From contig JAUJPP010000006.1 in the NCBI GenBank assembly GCA_030562195.1, positions 4,402,001 through 4,466,000 of the forward strand: a stretch of 64,000 nt of DNA, written 5' to 3'. Below, piece by piece: positions 22,391-33,981 of the stretch; position 1 is the first letter of the stretch, and each line of letters opens with the position of its first letter. The notes below the pieces were generated by a model. The model saw only the letters and a list, made by a program, of their open reading frames with translations. It did no database searches and was not told the origin of the DNA. Origin of the DNA: Nipponacmea schrenckii (lineage: Eukaryota; Mollusca; Gastropoda; Lottiidae). The position numbers and the translations under genes were made by a program.

Positions 22391-22620
22391 GCTTTATATT
22401 GTATGTGATGATATGATCAGATGCTGATATTGCAGACTAAGATTAATTCTCAAGACTCTGCTAATCCTTAACTAGGGCGATTTGCTTTTTAAAATATGCC
22501 ATCAAAAACAATTGCGATTTAGTCAATTTAGATACCGATTATCAATTCCCGGGACGTCACCGCTAGAAAATTTCGAATTAAGGTAAGACCTCCTGACGAA
22601 TTCCTTTTTGTTTCAAACTG

Positions 22621-22980
22621 AGAAACTACCCCAGATTGGTGGACCTTGCCGACAACGTGATCAGTCAATGGTTGGAGGGCGCGCATGCATTGCATGAATG
22701 GAACCCTTACGGCTCAGATTCACCTAAGACTAATAACAATTTAGAAGATTGGCACAGTCGTGTAAAGAAACTGATTGGTAAAGCACACCCCAAATCAATA
22801 ATTCATTTCTTGCAGGCATAACAGTATGGTATTGAGATACGGATGGTTCAGTATACTGCCGGCTATCAACAACCTCCCAAAAATAGAAAGTATAAGACTC
22901 TGGAAAATCTAGACTTATTCAAAGAAGACAGCGATATGTGAATAATGCAGTTACTATTTACAGGTTTGCGGATCTGTTGC
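22621..22980 (+). pseudogene. Mutator/Phantom-type transposase C-terminus, copy 1
   Basis: Reads NYPRLVDLADNVISQWLEG, then SPKTNNNLEDWHSRVKKLIG and KAHPK, the TNN-x-LE-x-WH block near the C terminus of FLYWCH-bearing Mutator-type transposases. The frame breaks at about 22820 and similarity continues to about 22980 in another frame. The DDE core is absent upstream, where the sequence jumps from CTAGAAAATTTCGAATT straight to AAGGTAAGACC. Confidence 0.7.
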
Positions 22981-23406
22981 GATTTTACTGAAACTGAAAT
23001 AAATGTTGTACATAAAATAAATAAATAATTAAAGATATGAAGAATACAAAACGTTATTGTTGTATAATGAAGAATAAAAAGAAGACGTAACGTTACTGTA
23101 GTAATGACGTTATTACTATTATCTATTATAACGTCATAATGATTGTTTTATTGCTTCTTGGAATTTTTACCAGAGGAGACGCATTCATCAAGTTCTCTTG
23201 AAATTTTACAGTTTTTACACTTAACTGAGTATTTTTTTACTGTAAACAAGGTAAACATTTTTTTTATTCAATTCTTCTGAGTGTTTCCAAGACAAATTAA
23301 CAGCACCATTCACAAACTAAACAGTATTGAAGTATTTGGTAACACTAAAGATCTTTTTCTCGTATGTTCAACGTGTTGATTTTTTGTATATTCTTTCCCT
23401 TTTTGG

Positions 23407-24038
23407 ATGTCAACAATGAAAGAAATTCAATCGCACAAGAATAAAACTTCGCCTATTGCGAATACCGAAGAACATGTAGAGCGACAAATCGAATTAGTTG
23501 ATCTTAACCGACAAGCTGACAAAAGGGTCGAAAACATTTCTTCTAAATCACTGGATAAAGTGGGCAAACAATCAGCATAGAATGGATGAAGGACAGAAGG
23601 GAGAAGAACTACAGGCACAAAAAGTTTTGGAAAACGGGGAAAGTCAAGACTGAGACGTCTATCAGAGCTTTTAATTGTGGGTCTACAGAGAAGGGTTTGG
23701 TAAAATCCAGAAATTCATCATTTGAAGAATACATCAACAAAAATATACCAAAGACGAAAGAGGTTGTTCTATCGATTCCATTGGTTCATCTTGAACCAAC
23801 AATAAGAGTAATTATTGATGGTAAAATAACTGAAATTATTTACAGACGAGGATCTCAAATCCAGAAAAAGGTTTTTCAACCAACATCTAAATGTATAGTA
23901 GAAGATATTGCTCGATTAAAAAACGAGATAGAAATTATTGAAGAAGGGATCTGTATTAACCAGATTAACAAAAGCAGTAAGTTTCTCGTTGATCATTCGT
24001 ACTTAACTCCCAGAGACCGACAATTATGCCGCTGGTAA
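23407..24038 (+). pseudogene. Broken copy of the unknown 202-codon ORF
   Basis: Same coding sequence as 36514-37122, but disrupted near 23560-23645 by a short insertion that introduces TAG and by a single-base change of frame. The last 110 codons remain open. Confidence 0.7.
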
Positions 24039-24759
24039 ATAGGTTTCATACTGCTCCGAGAAAAATATCGCAAAACTTGTCAGGAATTATCAAAATATCA
24101 ACATTCCAACAAGCATGCAAGCTATGTCGAGTTCACGTGCAATTTTTGCAGCAAGTATTGGTTTTGTTATGTTTTATTTTGGATTTTGGGAAATTTGCGG
24201 TTCGGAAGGGTAGTAAATAGTATCGATTTCAAAACTATGGTTTTATATTTCAGAAAAAAAAAGGTCAAGATTTGGGAAAAATTTATGAGAAAAATTTTGG
24301 GGAAGCCTGTTCTAATATATTAGAGAGAATGTTTTACTGTAGTAAAAACATCACTGTTGTATAGTTCGGAAGTATGCAGTGTTCATTATTTCACGACTAT
24401 TGCAATTATATGACATTTTGGTATTTGACTTGACAGTACACGTACATGTGTATATTGTTTTATTTCGAATTAATGTTACAGAACAATGACAAAATAACAG
24501 TAAATATATTGAAGGACTGAACAGAAAAACTTTATAATAGATTAAGTAATAATCATATATTTTTTAGATTCTGAGAATCTTTTGTGTAGCCTTTAAAAAA
24601 GGGAAAAATAAAATATAACACGAACATTCACTTTTCGTTTGATATTTAGAAATCATTAAATAAAACCTATATTTTTATCAAATATGCTTGAGTTTCTTTT
24701 AAACATGGTATTACTCCAAAGTCAGTAATTTCCGTGTGTGGCCAGACCACGATTTTTCC

Positions 24760-25392
24760 ATCCAGATCGGATCTTTAGTATCCTTCTGATAATGATGCAG
24801 GACTGAATGAGAGATTGACATGGCATGGGAAAAGTGTGCTTGTCGAGCTAACCAAAATAATGAAACTTTTTTCACCCCCGGGAAAACTTTCGGGTTCCTT
24901 CATCCAAGAGTCCGCCACATTCTGCAACCTCATAACGGGCCGCCCGTAGATTGGTAAAATGATCAGCTGTGATGTCGTAGACTTATTCACTAATGTACCC
25001 AAGGATGAAGCCATCGATGCCCTAAGCCTATCCATGAATCAGAACCTAATCTCCTAAACAACACCAAATTTAAACCAAGAAGAAACCACTGCCACTGACA
25101 ACATAATTTCCAAAGCCCTGAATACCAATACCACCTCCCAAAGACTTGCTACTACAGTCTCCCTTACACAGAATCGGCCTTCCCTTCATTGGACACCAAA
25201 ACTATCAGATCAAAAGATTATTACAAAAGGGAAACCCGAATCTCAAGTTTTCTTTACGACTAGCACCCCTTTAAAGTCCCTCTTGCAAGCTAAGGGCAAA
25301 ATAATCTCCCGCCCGGCAGATCCTAGTGGCATTATATACCAAGTCAATTGTGATTGTGGAGAGAAATATAACGACCACTCTTCCAACCCACT
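24760..25392 (+). pseudogene. Penelope-like element fragment, copy 1 (interrupted)
   Basis: Fragment of a PLE polyprotein: an RT segment with GKMISCDVVDLFTNVPKDEA (RT motif A aspartate), then a stop, then a jump to the GIY-YIG endonuclease region with GIIYQVNCDCGEKYND. Palm motifs B-E and the thumb are missing. The GIY-YIG coding sequence is cut at 25392 and continues at 33826 on the other side of the LINE. Confidence 0.75.
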
Positions 25393-25550
25393 TTTTTGAT
25401 CAATCAAGATGGCGGACAGGGGAAAACGGTTGGGTTTAGTGTCTCCAATAATTTCATAATAATCTGGTTTTTGGGGGCCCCTCTAAGTTTATTATTCTAC
25501 CTGTTAGACTTACGGCCAGCGTCCAGATATATGTATTAGAGGAGAGATGA

Positions 25551-26438
25551 GTGAATCACAAGAAAAAGGTGGAAATTCTACTTTTATTCTACCACACAGG
25601 GTATGTTAGTCAGCCATTTTTGTCAACACAACATCGACATCAACAAATGCATACTTCTACACCGAACCATCTCTACAATCCATCCACGGCCAGTCCTACA
25701 TTGAACCAAGCAGACCCTAACATAGATTACTCTCAAATCCCATTTTGGGCAAATGAGCTTTTTATGTCAATGAAAACCTTGAGTGCTAGACAAGAAGACA
25801 TAAACTATCAGTTTGAAATTTTTAGAAGCCAAATTCAACCGGAATTAAAGGCTGTTCAAGACACAGTAACTCAAATGAGAGATGATTTGATATTTACCAA
25901 GAATGCAACCCTGAAGCTAAGTGAGAAAGCTGGTGAAATAGATAGCAAAATTAAAGACTTGGAAGATCAAAATAGAGTCATGAAGGGAGAGATAGTCAGC
26001 CTAAAGTCCAGATCCATGTCTAACAATTTGGTATTCACTAACATCATTGAAGATATGGAAGATGTACACAAGAAGGAAGATAAAAGGGATTTAGAATACA
26101 AGATAAGAGGTTTTTTGAAAGATGTTATGAAGATACCTGCAGAGAAGGTTGACAGGTATGAGATAGACAAAGTTTATAGATTTGGGGATCCTAAGAAAAA
26201 ACCAAGAAAGGTATGTGTGCAGTTTTACAGATCTAAAGACAAAGATGAGATAAGATACAGTACCAGATGTTTGAAAGATACAGACTTTTTTGTGTATGAA
26301 CAGTTTCCACCAGAAATTGAAGAAGAAAGAAGAAAACTTGTAAAGATTATGAAAGAAAAGAAGAAAAGTGATCCAAATGTCAAAGTAAGACTATCATATA
26401 ATAAATTGTATGTCAATAATCAACTGTACAAACCATAG
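25551..26438 (+). CDS. LINE ORF1, coiled-coil RNA-binding protein
   Basis: 295 codons. The N-terminal 80 residues are Pro/Gln/His-rich. Residues about 85-165 form a long coiled coil (AGEIDSKIKDLEDQNRVMKG). About 165-290 resemble the RRM-like and C-terminal domains of L1-type ORF1p (SNNLVFTNI, DKVYRFGDP, KPRKVCVQFY, KVRLSYNKLYVN). ORF1p packages element RNA in a cytoplasmic particle. The frame is intact. The native start may be downstream of the alternative start codon that opens this frame. Confidence 0.8.
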   Translation: MNHKKKVEILLLFYHTGYVSQPFLSTQHRHQQMHTSTPNHLYNPSTASPTLNQADPNIDYSQIPFWANELFMSMKTLSARQEDINYQFEIFRSQIQPELKAVQDTVTQMRDDLIFTKNATLKLSEKAGEIDSKIKDLEDQNRVMKGEIVSLKSRSMSNNLVFTNIIEDMEDVHKKEDKRDLEYKIRGFLKDVMKIPAEKVDRYEIDKVYRFGDPKKKPRKVCVQFYRSKDKDEIRYSTRCLKDTDFFVYEQFPPEIEEERRKLVKIMKEKKKSDPNVKVRLSYNKLYVNNQLYKP

Positions 26439-26474
26439 GACAAGCAGGGGGACAACAGAAAGGGTAAAATTTCA

Positions 26475-27719
26475 GTGTGCTCATGGAATTGTCAAAGGGG
26501 ACTTGTGAAAAAGATTAAACAGAGTGCTTTCATAAATGTGTTTGGGAAAAGTGATATTGTATTCTTATGTGAATGTTGGGTTCGCACCAATGTAGACATC
26601 AATTTGAATGGATATGAGAAAACTGTTATAGAAAGGAAGAAATGTAAAGGGGGTGATAGTGTATTATTTGTAAACAATACAATTAAAAAACATGTTAATG
26701 TTGTAAAAATAGAATATGACACACTTGTGTGGGTAAAATTTGATAAGGTTTTATTGAATGCAGAGTTGGATTTATTTATGTGCTTTGTCTATATACCCCC
26801 AGAGAATGCTAACTTTTATAATTATTATAAATGTAACCTGTTTGTGCAGTTAGAATCTGACATTTTGGAATTCAGTAATAAGGGATATGTGTCCTTGATA
26901 GGCGACTTTAATAGTAGAATAGGGCGAGAGACTGGCAAGATATTATATGATAGACTTGATGAGGACGTACTGAACAATCTCAGATCATTCCTGGGCTATA
27001 ATACAGATGACAACTCTGAAACTCTAAGAACTAGTGAAGATACTTCGAAACCAAATGCGTTTGGTAATAAACTACTGCAAATGTGCAGGACATGTGGGCT
27101 CTCTGTGAAGAATGGCGAATCTACTGACAATGGTAAAGTAACATTTCAAAATCAAATAGGTACTAGCGTCATTGACTACTTAATCCACGATAAACGAAGT
27201 TGTGACTTGTTTACAGACTTGCAAATAGGACTTTTCAATGAATTCTCTGACCACTCGCCTTTGTTTACAAACATTAAATGTGACGTCACACAGGTAATTC
27301 GGTCAAGGTGTGAATGTGTACTAACGCACGTGACTGAGCAGGTACGCTGGGATGTTAACAATAAGCAGACGATACTTGATGAACTGCTGGTTAATATTGA
27401 TGAGATTCGTGACAGATTAAATTACGGCATAAACAATAATCAATCTACAAATGAAGTGATAAATACATTCGCAGAGGACTTAAATAATATTTGTGCACCA
27501 TATTGTGTTAAAAATAAAACAATAAAACATAAATGTGACAATTGTAGCAAATCGAAGGGGAACGCGAATAATAAGCCATGGTTCAACGACGAATGTCGAC
27601 AACTATACAAATTATACAAGACATCTTTGTATAATTTCAACAACAACAGAACAGACAGTAATAGATTAGAATTGACGGGAAATAAAAACAATTATAAACG
27701 ATTGGAAAAAACGTCTTAA
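26475..27719 (+). CDS. LINE ORF2 part 1: apurinic/apyrimidinic-type endonuclease
   Basis: Begins with CSWNCQRGL at the start of the EEP fold. It then shows ECWVR, a catalytic GDFNSRIG, SVIDYLIHD and FSDHSPL, the standard motifs of the LINE endonuclease that nicks target DNA. The frame ends in a run of six A at about 27705. Removing one A would join it to the RT frame that follows, so the break is a single-base shift (mutation or assembly error). Confidence 0.86.
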   Translation: MCSWNCQRGLVKKIKQSAFINVFGKSDIVFLCECWVRTNVDINLNGYEKTVIERKKCKGGDSVLFVNNTIKKHVNVVKIEYDTLVWVKFDKVLLNAELDLFMCFVYIPPENANFYNYYKCNLFVQLESDILEFSNKGYVSLIGDFNSRIGRETGKILYDRLDEDVLNNLRSFLGYNTDDNSETLRTSEDTSKPNAFGNKLLQMCRTCGLSVKNGESTDNGKVTFQNQIGTSVIDYLIHDKRSCDLFTDLQIGLFNEFSDHSPLFTNIKCDVTQVIRSRCECVLTHVTEQVRWDVNNKQTILDELLVNIDEIRDRLNYGINNNQSTNEVINTFAEDLNNICAPYCVKNKTIKHKCDNCSKSKGNANNKPWFNDECRQLYKLYKTSLYNFNNNRTDSNRLELTGNKNNYKRLEKTS

Positions 27720-29214
27720 GCGGCAATATTTGAATGAAGAGGGTGTTGTGTTAGAAAAATTAAGGCGTAACAACCCGAAATATTTCTACAAACAATTACG
27801 CAAAAATAAACCTCAGCCGAACACAAGCTTGGATTGCGAAAGCTTCTACGCTAGCTTTAGTGAGTTTTATGAACAAAATCAAACATTAGACGTAAATTTG
27901 GAAATCCCAAATTGTGAATCGGAAATTTTGGAACAATTTATAAGTGAAACTGAGATAGAACAAGTAATCAGAAGACTGAAACGTGAAAAAAGTGTCGGTG
28001 ACGATAAATTGTTAAATGAATATTTTATAGAATTTCGGAGCTACTTAACCCCCTTGCTATGCAAACTATTTAATTACATATATGCATGTGGCGAATTTCC
28101 AAGTGCATGGGCCAAAGGCAACATTGTACCTATATTTAAGAAAGGTGATCCAAACAACCCGCTTAACTATCGTGGAATAACTCTTTTAAGTCATCTAGGT
28201 AAAATATTTACTTCGATATTAAACCACAGAGTCAGTAAGTTTAACGAAGAAAATGATACACTATCTGATTCCTTTTTTGGTTTTAAACCGGGCCTTGGCA
28301 CCACTGACGCAATATTTGTTCTCCAGAGTCTAATCAACAAATACACGTTCAACAAGAAACGACTGTATTGCTGCTTTATCGACTTTTCTCGTGCCTTCGA
28401 TTGTATAAAACACATTAGACTGTGGCATAAGCTTATTAAAATGAAAATGACCGGAAAGTTCCTGAAAATTGTCAATTCTATGTATTTGAAACTATGTTCT
28501 AATGTAAAGTTTAAAGGTGAATTCTCTGAATATTTTAAGTGTCAATTAGGCCTAATGCAAGGCGAATCTCTTTCACCTATCTTATACTCTTTCTATGTAA
28601 ATGATATAGAATCAGAACTTTTAACTGGTAATTGTAGATCATTAACACTAAATGATATTAATCTTTACCTTATAATGTACGCAGATGACACTGTTTTGTT
28701 AAGTGAAACACCTGAAAATTTACAAAAGATGTTAGATATCATAAGTCATTATTGTGATATGAATAATTTAAATGTTAACGTGAATAAAACCAAAGTACTT
28801 GTGATTAGAAGAGGTAAAAATATAAAGCTAACACATGAATGGAAAATATATGATACAATTATAGAAACTGTGAACAGCTTCAACTATCTTGGAGTGGTAA
28901 TTAATTATAATGGGAAACCGACTTTAAGTCAAAAAACAATAGCATCTCAAGGTGATAAGGCATGCTTCACACTACAACGTAAAATCCGAGAAAATAATTT
29001 CAACATTGAGACCAGTTGTGCATTGTTTGACACTTACATAGGTCCAATACTGAATTATGGCTCTGAAGTATGGGGTTATAACCCTGGAGATGATATTGAA
29101 AAAGTTCATACAACTTTTTGTAAACGCATACTTGGGGTAAAAACATCAACTAACAACTGTATTATTTATTCTGAACTAGGTAGAATACCCTTCTTAATAA
29201 CAAGAAAATACTAG
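27712..29214 (+). CDS. LINE ORF2 part 2: reverse transcriptase
   Basis: RT motifs in order: VGDDKLLNEYF, NIVPIFKKGDPNNPLNYRGI, FGFKPGLGTTDAIF, FIDFSRAFDCIKH (first Asp), LGLMQGESLSPILYS, MYADDTVLL (the YADD box) and FNYLGVVI. The sequence runs in frame to GRIPFLITRK, where it hits TAG because of the inner insertion; the same protein resumes near 33085. It performs target-primed reverse transcription. Confidence 0.88.
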   Translation, partial: RLKRQYLNEEGVVLEKLRRNNPKYFYKQLRKNKPQPNTSLDCESFYASFSEFYEQNQTLDVNLEIPNCESEILEQFISETEIEQVIRRLKREKSVGDDKLLNEYFIEFRSYLTPLLCKLFNYIYACGEFPSAWAKGNIVPIFKKGDPNNPLNYRGITLLSHLGKIFTSILNHRVSKFNEENDTLSDSFFGFKPGLGTTDAIFVLQSLINKYTFNKKRLYCCFIDFSRAFDCIKHIRLWHKLIKMKMTGKFLKIVNSMYLKLCSNVKFKGEFSEYFKCQLGLMQGESLSPILYSFYVNDIESELLTGNCRSLTLNDINLYLIMYADDTVLLSETPENLQKMLDIISHYCDMNNLNVNVNKTKVLVIRRGKNIKLTHEWKIYDTIIETVNSFNYLGVVINYNGKPTLSQKTIASQGDKACFTLQRKIRENNFNIETSCALFDTYIGPILNYGSEVWGYNPGDDIEKVHTTFCKRILGVKTSTNNCIIYSELGRIPFLITRKY

Positions 29215-32200
29215 AACCGTTAGACGGTACCAAGGCAGTGCGCGTCCCTTCTATTGCATGGGTGAAACTTTGCATTTATAATATCCAATTCCATAATAAT
29301 AACTAGAGCTGTTTGTAACAATTGTGCAGCTTCCGAGATATTTAGAATTTGTTATATCTCCTGGCTGTCATTTAAAATAGAACGTAACCACGCCTACTCA
29401 GTATAATGACTTGTTTTGATTGGGTGCGATTCTTAAACTGGAAATGTCAAAATTTGTCTTGACCAAACGGTAAAAAAATTACCACAATTTGACTTTTTGC
29501 CCTGTTACATTATCTTCTTAACTCTTCTTGTAACATTTATATCTATTTAATTAGTGTGTAAAACAAAACGTCGAAAAAACAAATTTGTGGTCTAAGGGAC
29601 ATAACACCTTATTTGAGATGACAAATTGATCTCGGATTAAATTAACTTTCCAGATCGTTGATACTTTTAATTTGTTTATTTATTTATTTATCAATCTTAA
29701 TTTAGGTGTAGTAGGAACATTAGATCCTGCAATTTGTGGCAAGTTGCCATGGTATAACATAGAGCCATCAAATTAACAGCGCGGCTTTACATCTTTAAGA
29801 GAGTATTTTATAGAGTTCCGTCCCTTATACCACTAGTCCTCTCAACTGTACATTATTTTTGCTTAAGAGAATATCATTTAAAATTCTAAAGGTTGTCATT
29901 TCCTTCCAAATATTCCATATCATACATCGCCCACAACGAGAAATGAACAATCATTCCTTTTATTTAAGATATATAATATCTTTGAATCATTTTAACTGGA
30001 TTAATTTTTAATCGTAAAAAATCAAAATCAAAATAACAATTCAAAAATCGGTTTCCATATATATTTCGGCAATAGATTCTATATACATGTACATCAAAAT
30101 AACACAAATTGAATTATCTTCCGAGACCCTATTTCGATTTAAAGAAAAATACACACAGTTAGTATAGAAGAAATTACAAAATTTGCAAATTTAAAACGTG
30201 CAATTTTGATCAAATAGCAAGTGTTATACACCATTGGAAAGAATAACTAGACCTGTTTGTAACAGTTCTGCAGCTTTAGAGCTATTTAAAATTTGTTGGT
30301 CTCCTGGCTGTCATTTAAGGATAGAATGTAGATTGATTTTGCGATTATTGGGAGAGATGATTTATTCATGATTTAACACGTGACATTTGAGTTTGTTTGT
30401 AGACTGGCAATCATTAAGGTTTGTGATGTAAAAATATCTGGGCTTAACCACGCCCACAAAGTCCATTGACTTGTTTTGGAAACTTCAACTGGAAATGTCA
30501 AAATTTGTGAATTGACCGTTTTATAGGAAAAATTCGCAATTTTTAAATGCCGATAAATGGAACGTTTACATTTTGCTATAAAGCTTAATATGTCATTGGA
30601 TAGAACTATCGTGTACAGGTATAAAGATCGCCAAAGGTCAACGTCACAATATACACCTTCGAAGTTTTTATAATTTTTAATCGTAATTAAATCAAAATCA
30701 AATTAAAAATTCAAAAATCAGTTTCCATATAAATTTCGGCAATCGGTTATAGATTCTATATACATGTCCATCAAAATAACACATATTGACTGATCCTCCG
30801 AGACCCTATTTCGATTGAAAGAAAAATACACACAGTGATGTAAAATATCTGGGCTTAACCACGCCCACAAAGTCTAATGACTTGTTTTGATTGGTTGTGA
30901 TACTTTAACTGGAAATGTCAAAATTTGTGTCTTGACCAAAAGATAAGAAATTAACACAGTCAGACTTTATGACCTGTTTATTTATATCTGTTTAATTAGA
31001 GTGTAATTTTATTCTTAAAACTTTTCGGAATTTTTATTTATACATAGTGATTTATAAATTGCTTGAAAGCTGGGAATTTGCACATTATAAATCTATTCGA
31101 ATTTTGTTTTTAAGTTAAATAGAACTAAATATAAAAAAATATGAATGTTAAAATCGTTTATTTTCTACTAGGCGTATTTTCATCAGTTTTCGGTCTATAG
31201 CTAAAATAAAGATATTGTTAGAAAGCTGATGAAAATCACAATTAGAATGTTGCCAAGAGTCTTGTTCATGAGATATAACCATCTGAAGATACGAGAAATA
31301 TGCAAATTACCAATTTTTGGATCCCTATTAATCCAAATGTTCTTTACTAAAATTAGAAATCAAGGTATCATATGAACCTTTAGCCAATGAAGATGATTTT
31401 GCAGAAAAATAAAGGATGCATATTAGTAAGTTAGTCCTCTTCGTTCCTTGCGGAGAATAGGGCTGCTACAGACATTCTCCATCTCACTCTGTTATGAGCT
31501 GTTCTTTTTGCTTCATTCCAGGTCTTGCCTATCCTTCCTAGCTCTTTCAGTCTTATTCTTTTCAAGCTATGTAAAGGTCGTCCTTGTCTTCTATGCCCTT
31601 GGGGATTCCAGTCCAGTGCCTCTCTGGTGATGTTGTTTTGAGATCAAAAGGATGCATATGGTAGAGTTCAAAAGTTATGAACTTTCAAACGGAAGTCAGT
31701 TTTGAAAAACTTTGGCAGGACCTGGTCCAAAGACAAATTTGAAATTGAAAAATATGCAACTAGAGGACCTAGATAATTATCCAAATTATATTTTAAAACA
31801 AGTCTGAAAAAAATAGGATTAAAAATGGCGGACGAGTAGTATTTTTCCAATAATTTGCATATTTCAAGATGGCGATCAAACAGTTAGGAATTTGCATATA
31901 CGGCATACATACAAAATGAAGATATTGATGGTACTAATTCTGTGGAATAATAAAATTGCAAGTTTGTGCAAAAATTTAATCCGAAAATTCCGATTTCTAT
32001 GATTTTCTACATTTTTTGGTCATTTTCGGACGTTTCCGGCTAATTTCGGAAAATGTTTTATCGGAATCTTTAATGATAATTTTTTGTCTACTCATCTACC
32101 AATTTTTGTGAAAAAATAAGACGTAACTTCAAAAAAACACGTGCTTTTTCATAAATCACGCACAATTAATATAGAACTAAGAACAAAATTTTCAAATATT

Positions 32201-33035
32201 AAAAAGCGCAATTTTGATCAAAATATAAAGTGTTATACACCATTGGAAAGAATAAATTACGCGTAATAAGGACATAAAAGAAATTTTGACGTATGTAAAT
32301 TAGGTCACGTGACAGAGCTCTTCGAAGTTAAAAAGTGCAATTTTCAAATGGCTGTAAAACCGGAAGTTGACATTGCACAACACAAATGAAGACATCAATG
32401 GATAGATCTCGACAAGGGCAACAACTTTTGTGCAGGTCACATGGTCACCAAAGGTCAAGGTCACGATATATGAACGTTGGAAAATTAGGCACTGAGTGAA
32501 AAAAAAGAACCGGAAATGAAAAGTAAGCTAAATCGAAATTCAAAATTCGGCTTCCTAAGAATTGTTAGAAATCGATTGAAGATTTCATAGACATCAAAAT
32601 TACAATTGTCCGATTAACCCCTAAGGCCCAATTTTTCACTTTACAAAAGTAAATGGTTTAATGATGGCGACTGATCTGTTACTTCCGGTTCAATTTTTGT
32701 TAATTATAAAATCATTATGGGTTAATAGTAACTAATTGCAAAAAACAAAATTCAAATATCTTTAGAATTCCGGAAGTGAAAATTCGAAGTTTAGCGACGT
32801 ATGACGCCGAAACCGGAAGTGATGTCGACATTTTGAAAACAGATTTTTCTTCACAAGAAAAATGTTTATCTAACTGCAAATTTTGATTTCGATCTAATCA
32901 AAATTGCGAAAGTTAGAAAAAGTGTTAAATTTTAAAATTCAAAAGTCAGCAACAAAAGTAAAAATTTCAAAATTTTTAAACTGCTATTATGTAAATCTAA
33001 GTTATAAGTAGTAAATAAAAAAAGTCCGAACCAGA
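29215..33035. repeat. AT-rich block inserted in LINE ORF2, with internal repeats
   Basis: Interrupts ORF2 between GRIPFLITRK and LIKFWLKLL. No ORF of its own. Several internal imperfect copies occur: an AACTGGAAATGTCAAAATTT unit near 29302-29515, 30246-30510 and 30840-30990, and a unit with CCGAGACCCTATTTCGATT near 30001-30160 and 30670-30840 (weaker near 32525-32645). A LINE C-terminal relic lies on the minus strand at about 31432-31640. The stretch 32350-32830 has repeated CCGGAAGT-type motifs. Short inverted ends GCAGTGCG (29236) and CGCACTGC (about 33072) may mark the insert edges. Confidence 0.55.
31432..31640 (-). pseudogene. C-terminal relic of a second LINE ORF2
   Basis: The minus strand reads REALDWNPQGHRRQGRPL, then TWNEAKRTAHNRVRWRM and ALFSARNEED followed by a stop, the familiar C-terminal tail of several non-LTR elements. 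Everything upstream of the tail is missing. Confidence 0.6.
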
Positions 33036-33740
33036 TTGGATAAAAAAACGAGCCGTGAGTTAGTGCGAAGAACGCACTGCAATAAATTAATTAAGTTTTG
33101 GTTAAAATTGTTAAGTACGTCTAACAGAGTCCTAAAAGCTTGTTATACTGATATGTTTAAAGAACTTCTCCTTTCTAGGAGCTATAGTCCATGGATAGAT
33201 TTTATAAAACACACTTTGGAAGACCTCGGCTTTTCTTATGTATGGGAGCAACAGCATGTGATAAACGAAAAGAACTTCTTAAGTGAAATACATCAGAGAA
33301 TCACTGATATTTATTATCAATCACTGCACGAAGAAATTATGTCATCATCTAGATGCCTTACATATCGTCAACTAAATGTAAATTTCAAAATACAATATTA
33401 TTTAAAAAAACCAACTCTGTATAAAAATTCAATCTGTAAATTTCGTTTAAGCTCTCATTGTCTTGAAATCGAAACAGGGAGGTACACTAACGTCGTTAGA
33501 AATGATAGAATCTGTAAATTATGTAATCAGCACGAAATAGAGGATGAATACCACTTTTTGCTATGTTGTCCTCAGTACTACTTCTTAAGAGTTAAATATA
33601 TTGAAAAGTACTACTGGGCTAGACCATCTATGTATAAATTTGTTGAATTGTTAAACTCAGAAAATTGTAAAGTATTAGACAACCTTGGAAAATATCTACA
33701 TTTTTCTTTCAAACATCGAGAAAAACAAATATTACTGTAA
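33036..33740 (+). CDS. LINE ORF2 part 3: C-terminal domain with zinc knuckle
   Basis: About 220 codons resuming ORF2 (IKFWLKLLSTSNRVLKACY). Near the end is a CCHC knuckle: CKLCNQHEIEDEYHFLLCC (C-x2-C-x9-H-x3-4-C). This is the usual C-terminal domain of CR1/RTE-like and related LINE ORF2 proteins. The first about 15 codons of the frame belong to the insert. Confidence 0.78.
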   Translation: MDKKTSRELVRRTHCNKLIKFWLKLLSTSNRVLKACYTDMFKELLLSRSYSPWIDFIKHTLEDLGFSYVWEQQHVINEKNFLSEIHQRITDIYYQSLHEEIMSSSRCLTYRQLNVNFKIQYYLKKPTLYKNSICKFRLSSHCLEIETGRYTNVVRNDRICKLCNQHEIEDEYHFLLCCPQYYFLRVKYIEKYYWARPSMYKFVELLNSENCKVLDNLGKYLHFSFKHREKQILL

Positions 33741-33825
33741 AATCCTCCGCCAACTTGAACTATTAATGTATTATATGTTATTGTTAAAACCTATGTACTA
33801 TGTATAAGGTAATAAAAGCAATACT

Positions 33826-33981
33826 TAGTGTCAGAATCAGCCAATATAAGACTAAAACTAATACCCAAGACGTAAGCAGTGCCGTAGCTGAACATAAAGC
33901 CAAGTACCCCAATCAGACCATAGAATGGAACGAAACCAATACCCTTGCTAACAATGGTGTCTTCCCGGGACGTCACCGCTA
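33826..33981 (+). pseudogene. PLE GIY-YIG tail (continuation of copy 1)
   Basis: Carries SVRISQYKTKTNTQD to NNGVFPGRHR plus stop, the portion severed from 24760-25392 by the LINE. It is followed by two 16-bp blocks TTCCCGGGA(C/A)GTCACCG separated by about 16 bp. Confidence 0.75.

Larger units (their letters stand above)
21173..25392 (+). repeat. Composite 4.6-kb repeat, copy 1 (partial)
   Basis: Matches copy 2 from 34929 to 38463 in order: flank, Harbinger piece, Mutator-type transposase C-terminus, 202-codon ORF (broken here) and PLE fragment. It stops at 25392 where a LINE interrupts the PLE. Copy 2 resumes across the LINE at 33826, so copies 1 and 2 were adjacent before the insertion. Confidence 0.85.
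25393..33829 (+). mobile_element. LINE (non-LTR) retrotransposon inserted in the PLE, itself interrupted
   Basis: Left flank ...CCAACCCACTT and right flank ACTTAGTGTCAG are contiguous in the uninterrupted copy at 38458-38475, so 25393-33829 is one insertion with at most a 4-bp shared ACTT. The order is 5' leader, ORF1, ORF2 (endonuclease, RT), an inner 3.8-kb insert, ORF2 C-terminal part and a 3' end ATAAAAGCAAT. The ORF1 coiled coil plus RNA-binding domain and the apurinic endonuclease-type ORF2 place it among LINEs; I do not assign the clade. Confidence 0.88.

Noticed and set aside
24775..25035. 86-codon minus-strand frame (also at 37852-38112)
   Set aside because: It is antisense to the PLE RT fragment, whose + strand reading has recognisable motifs.
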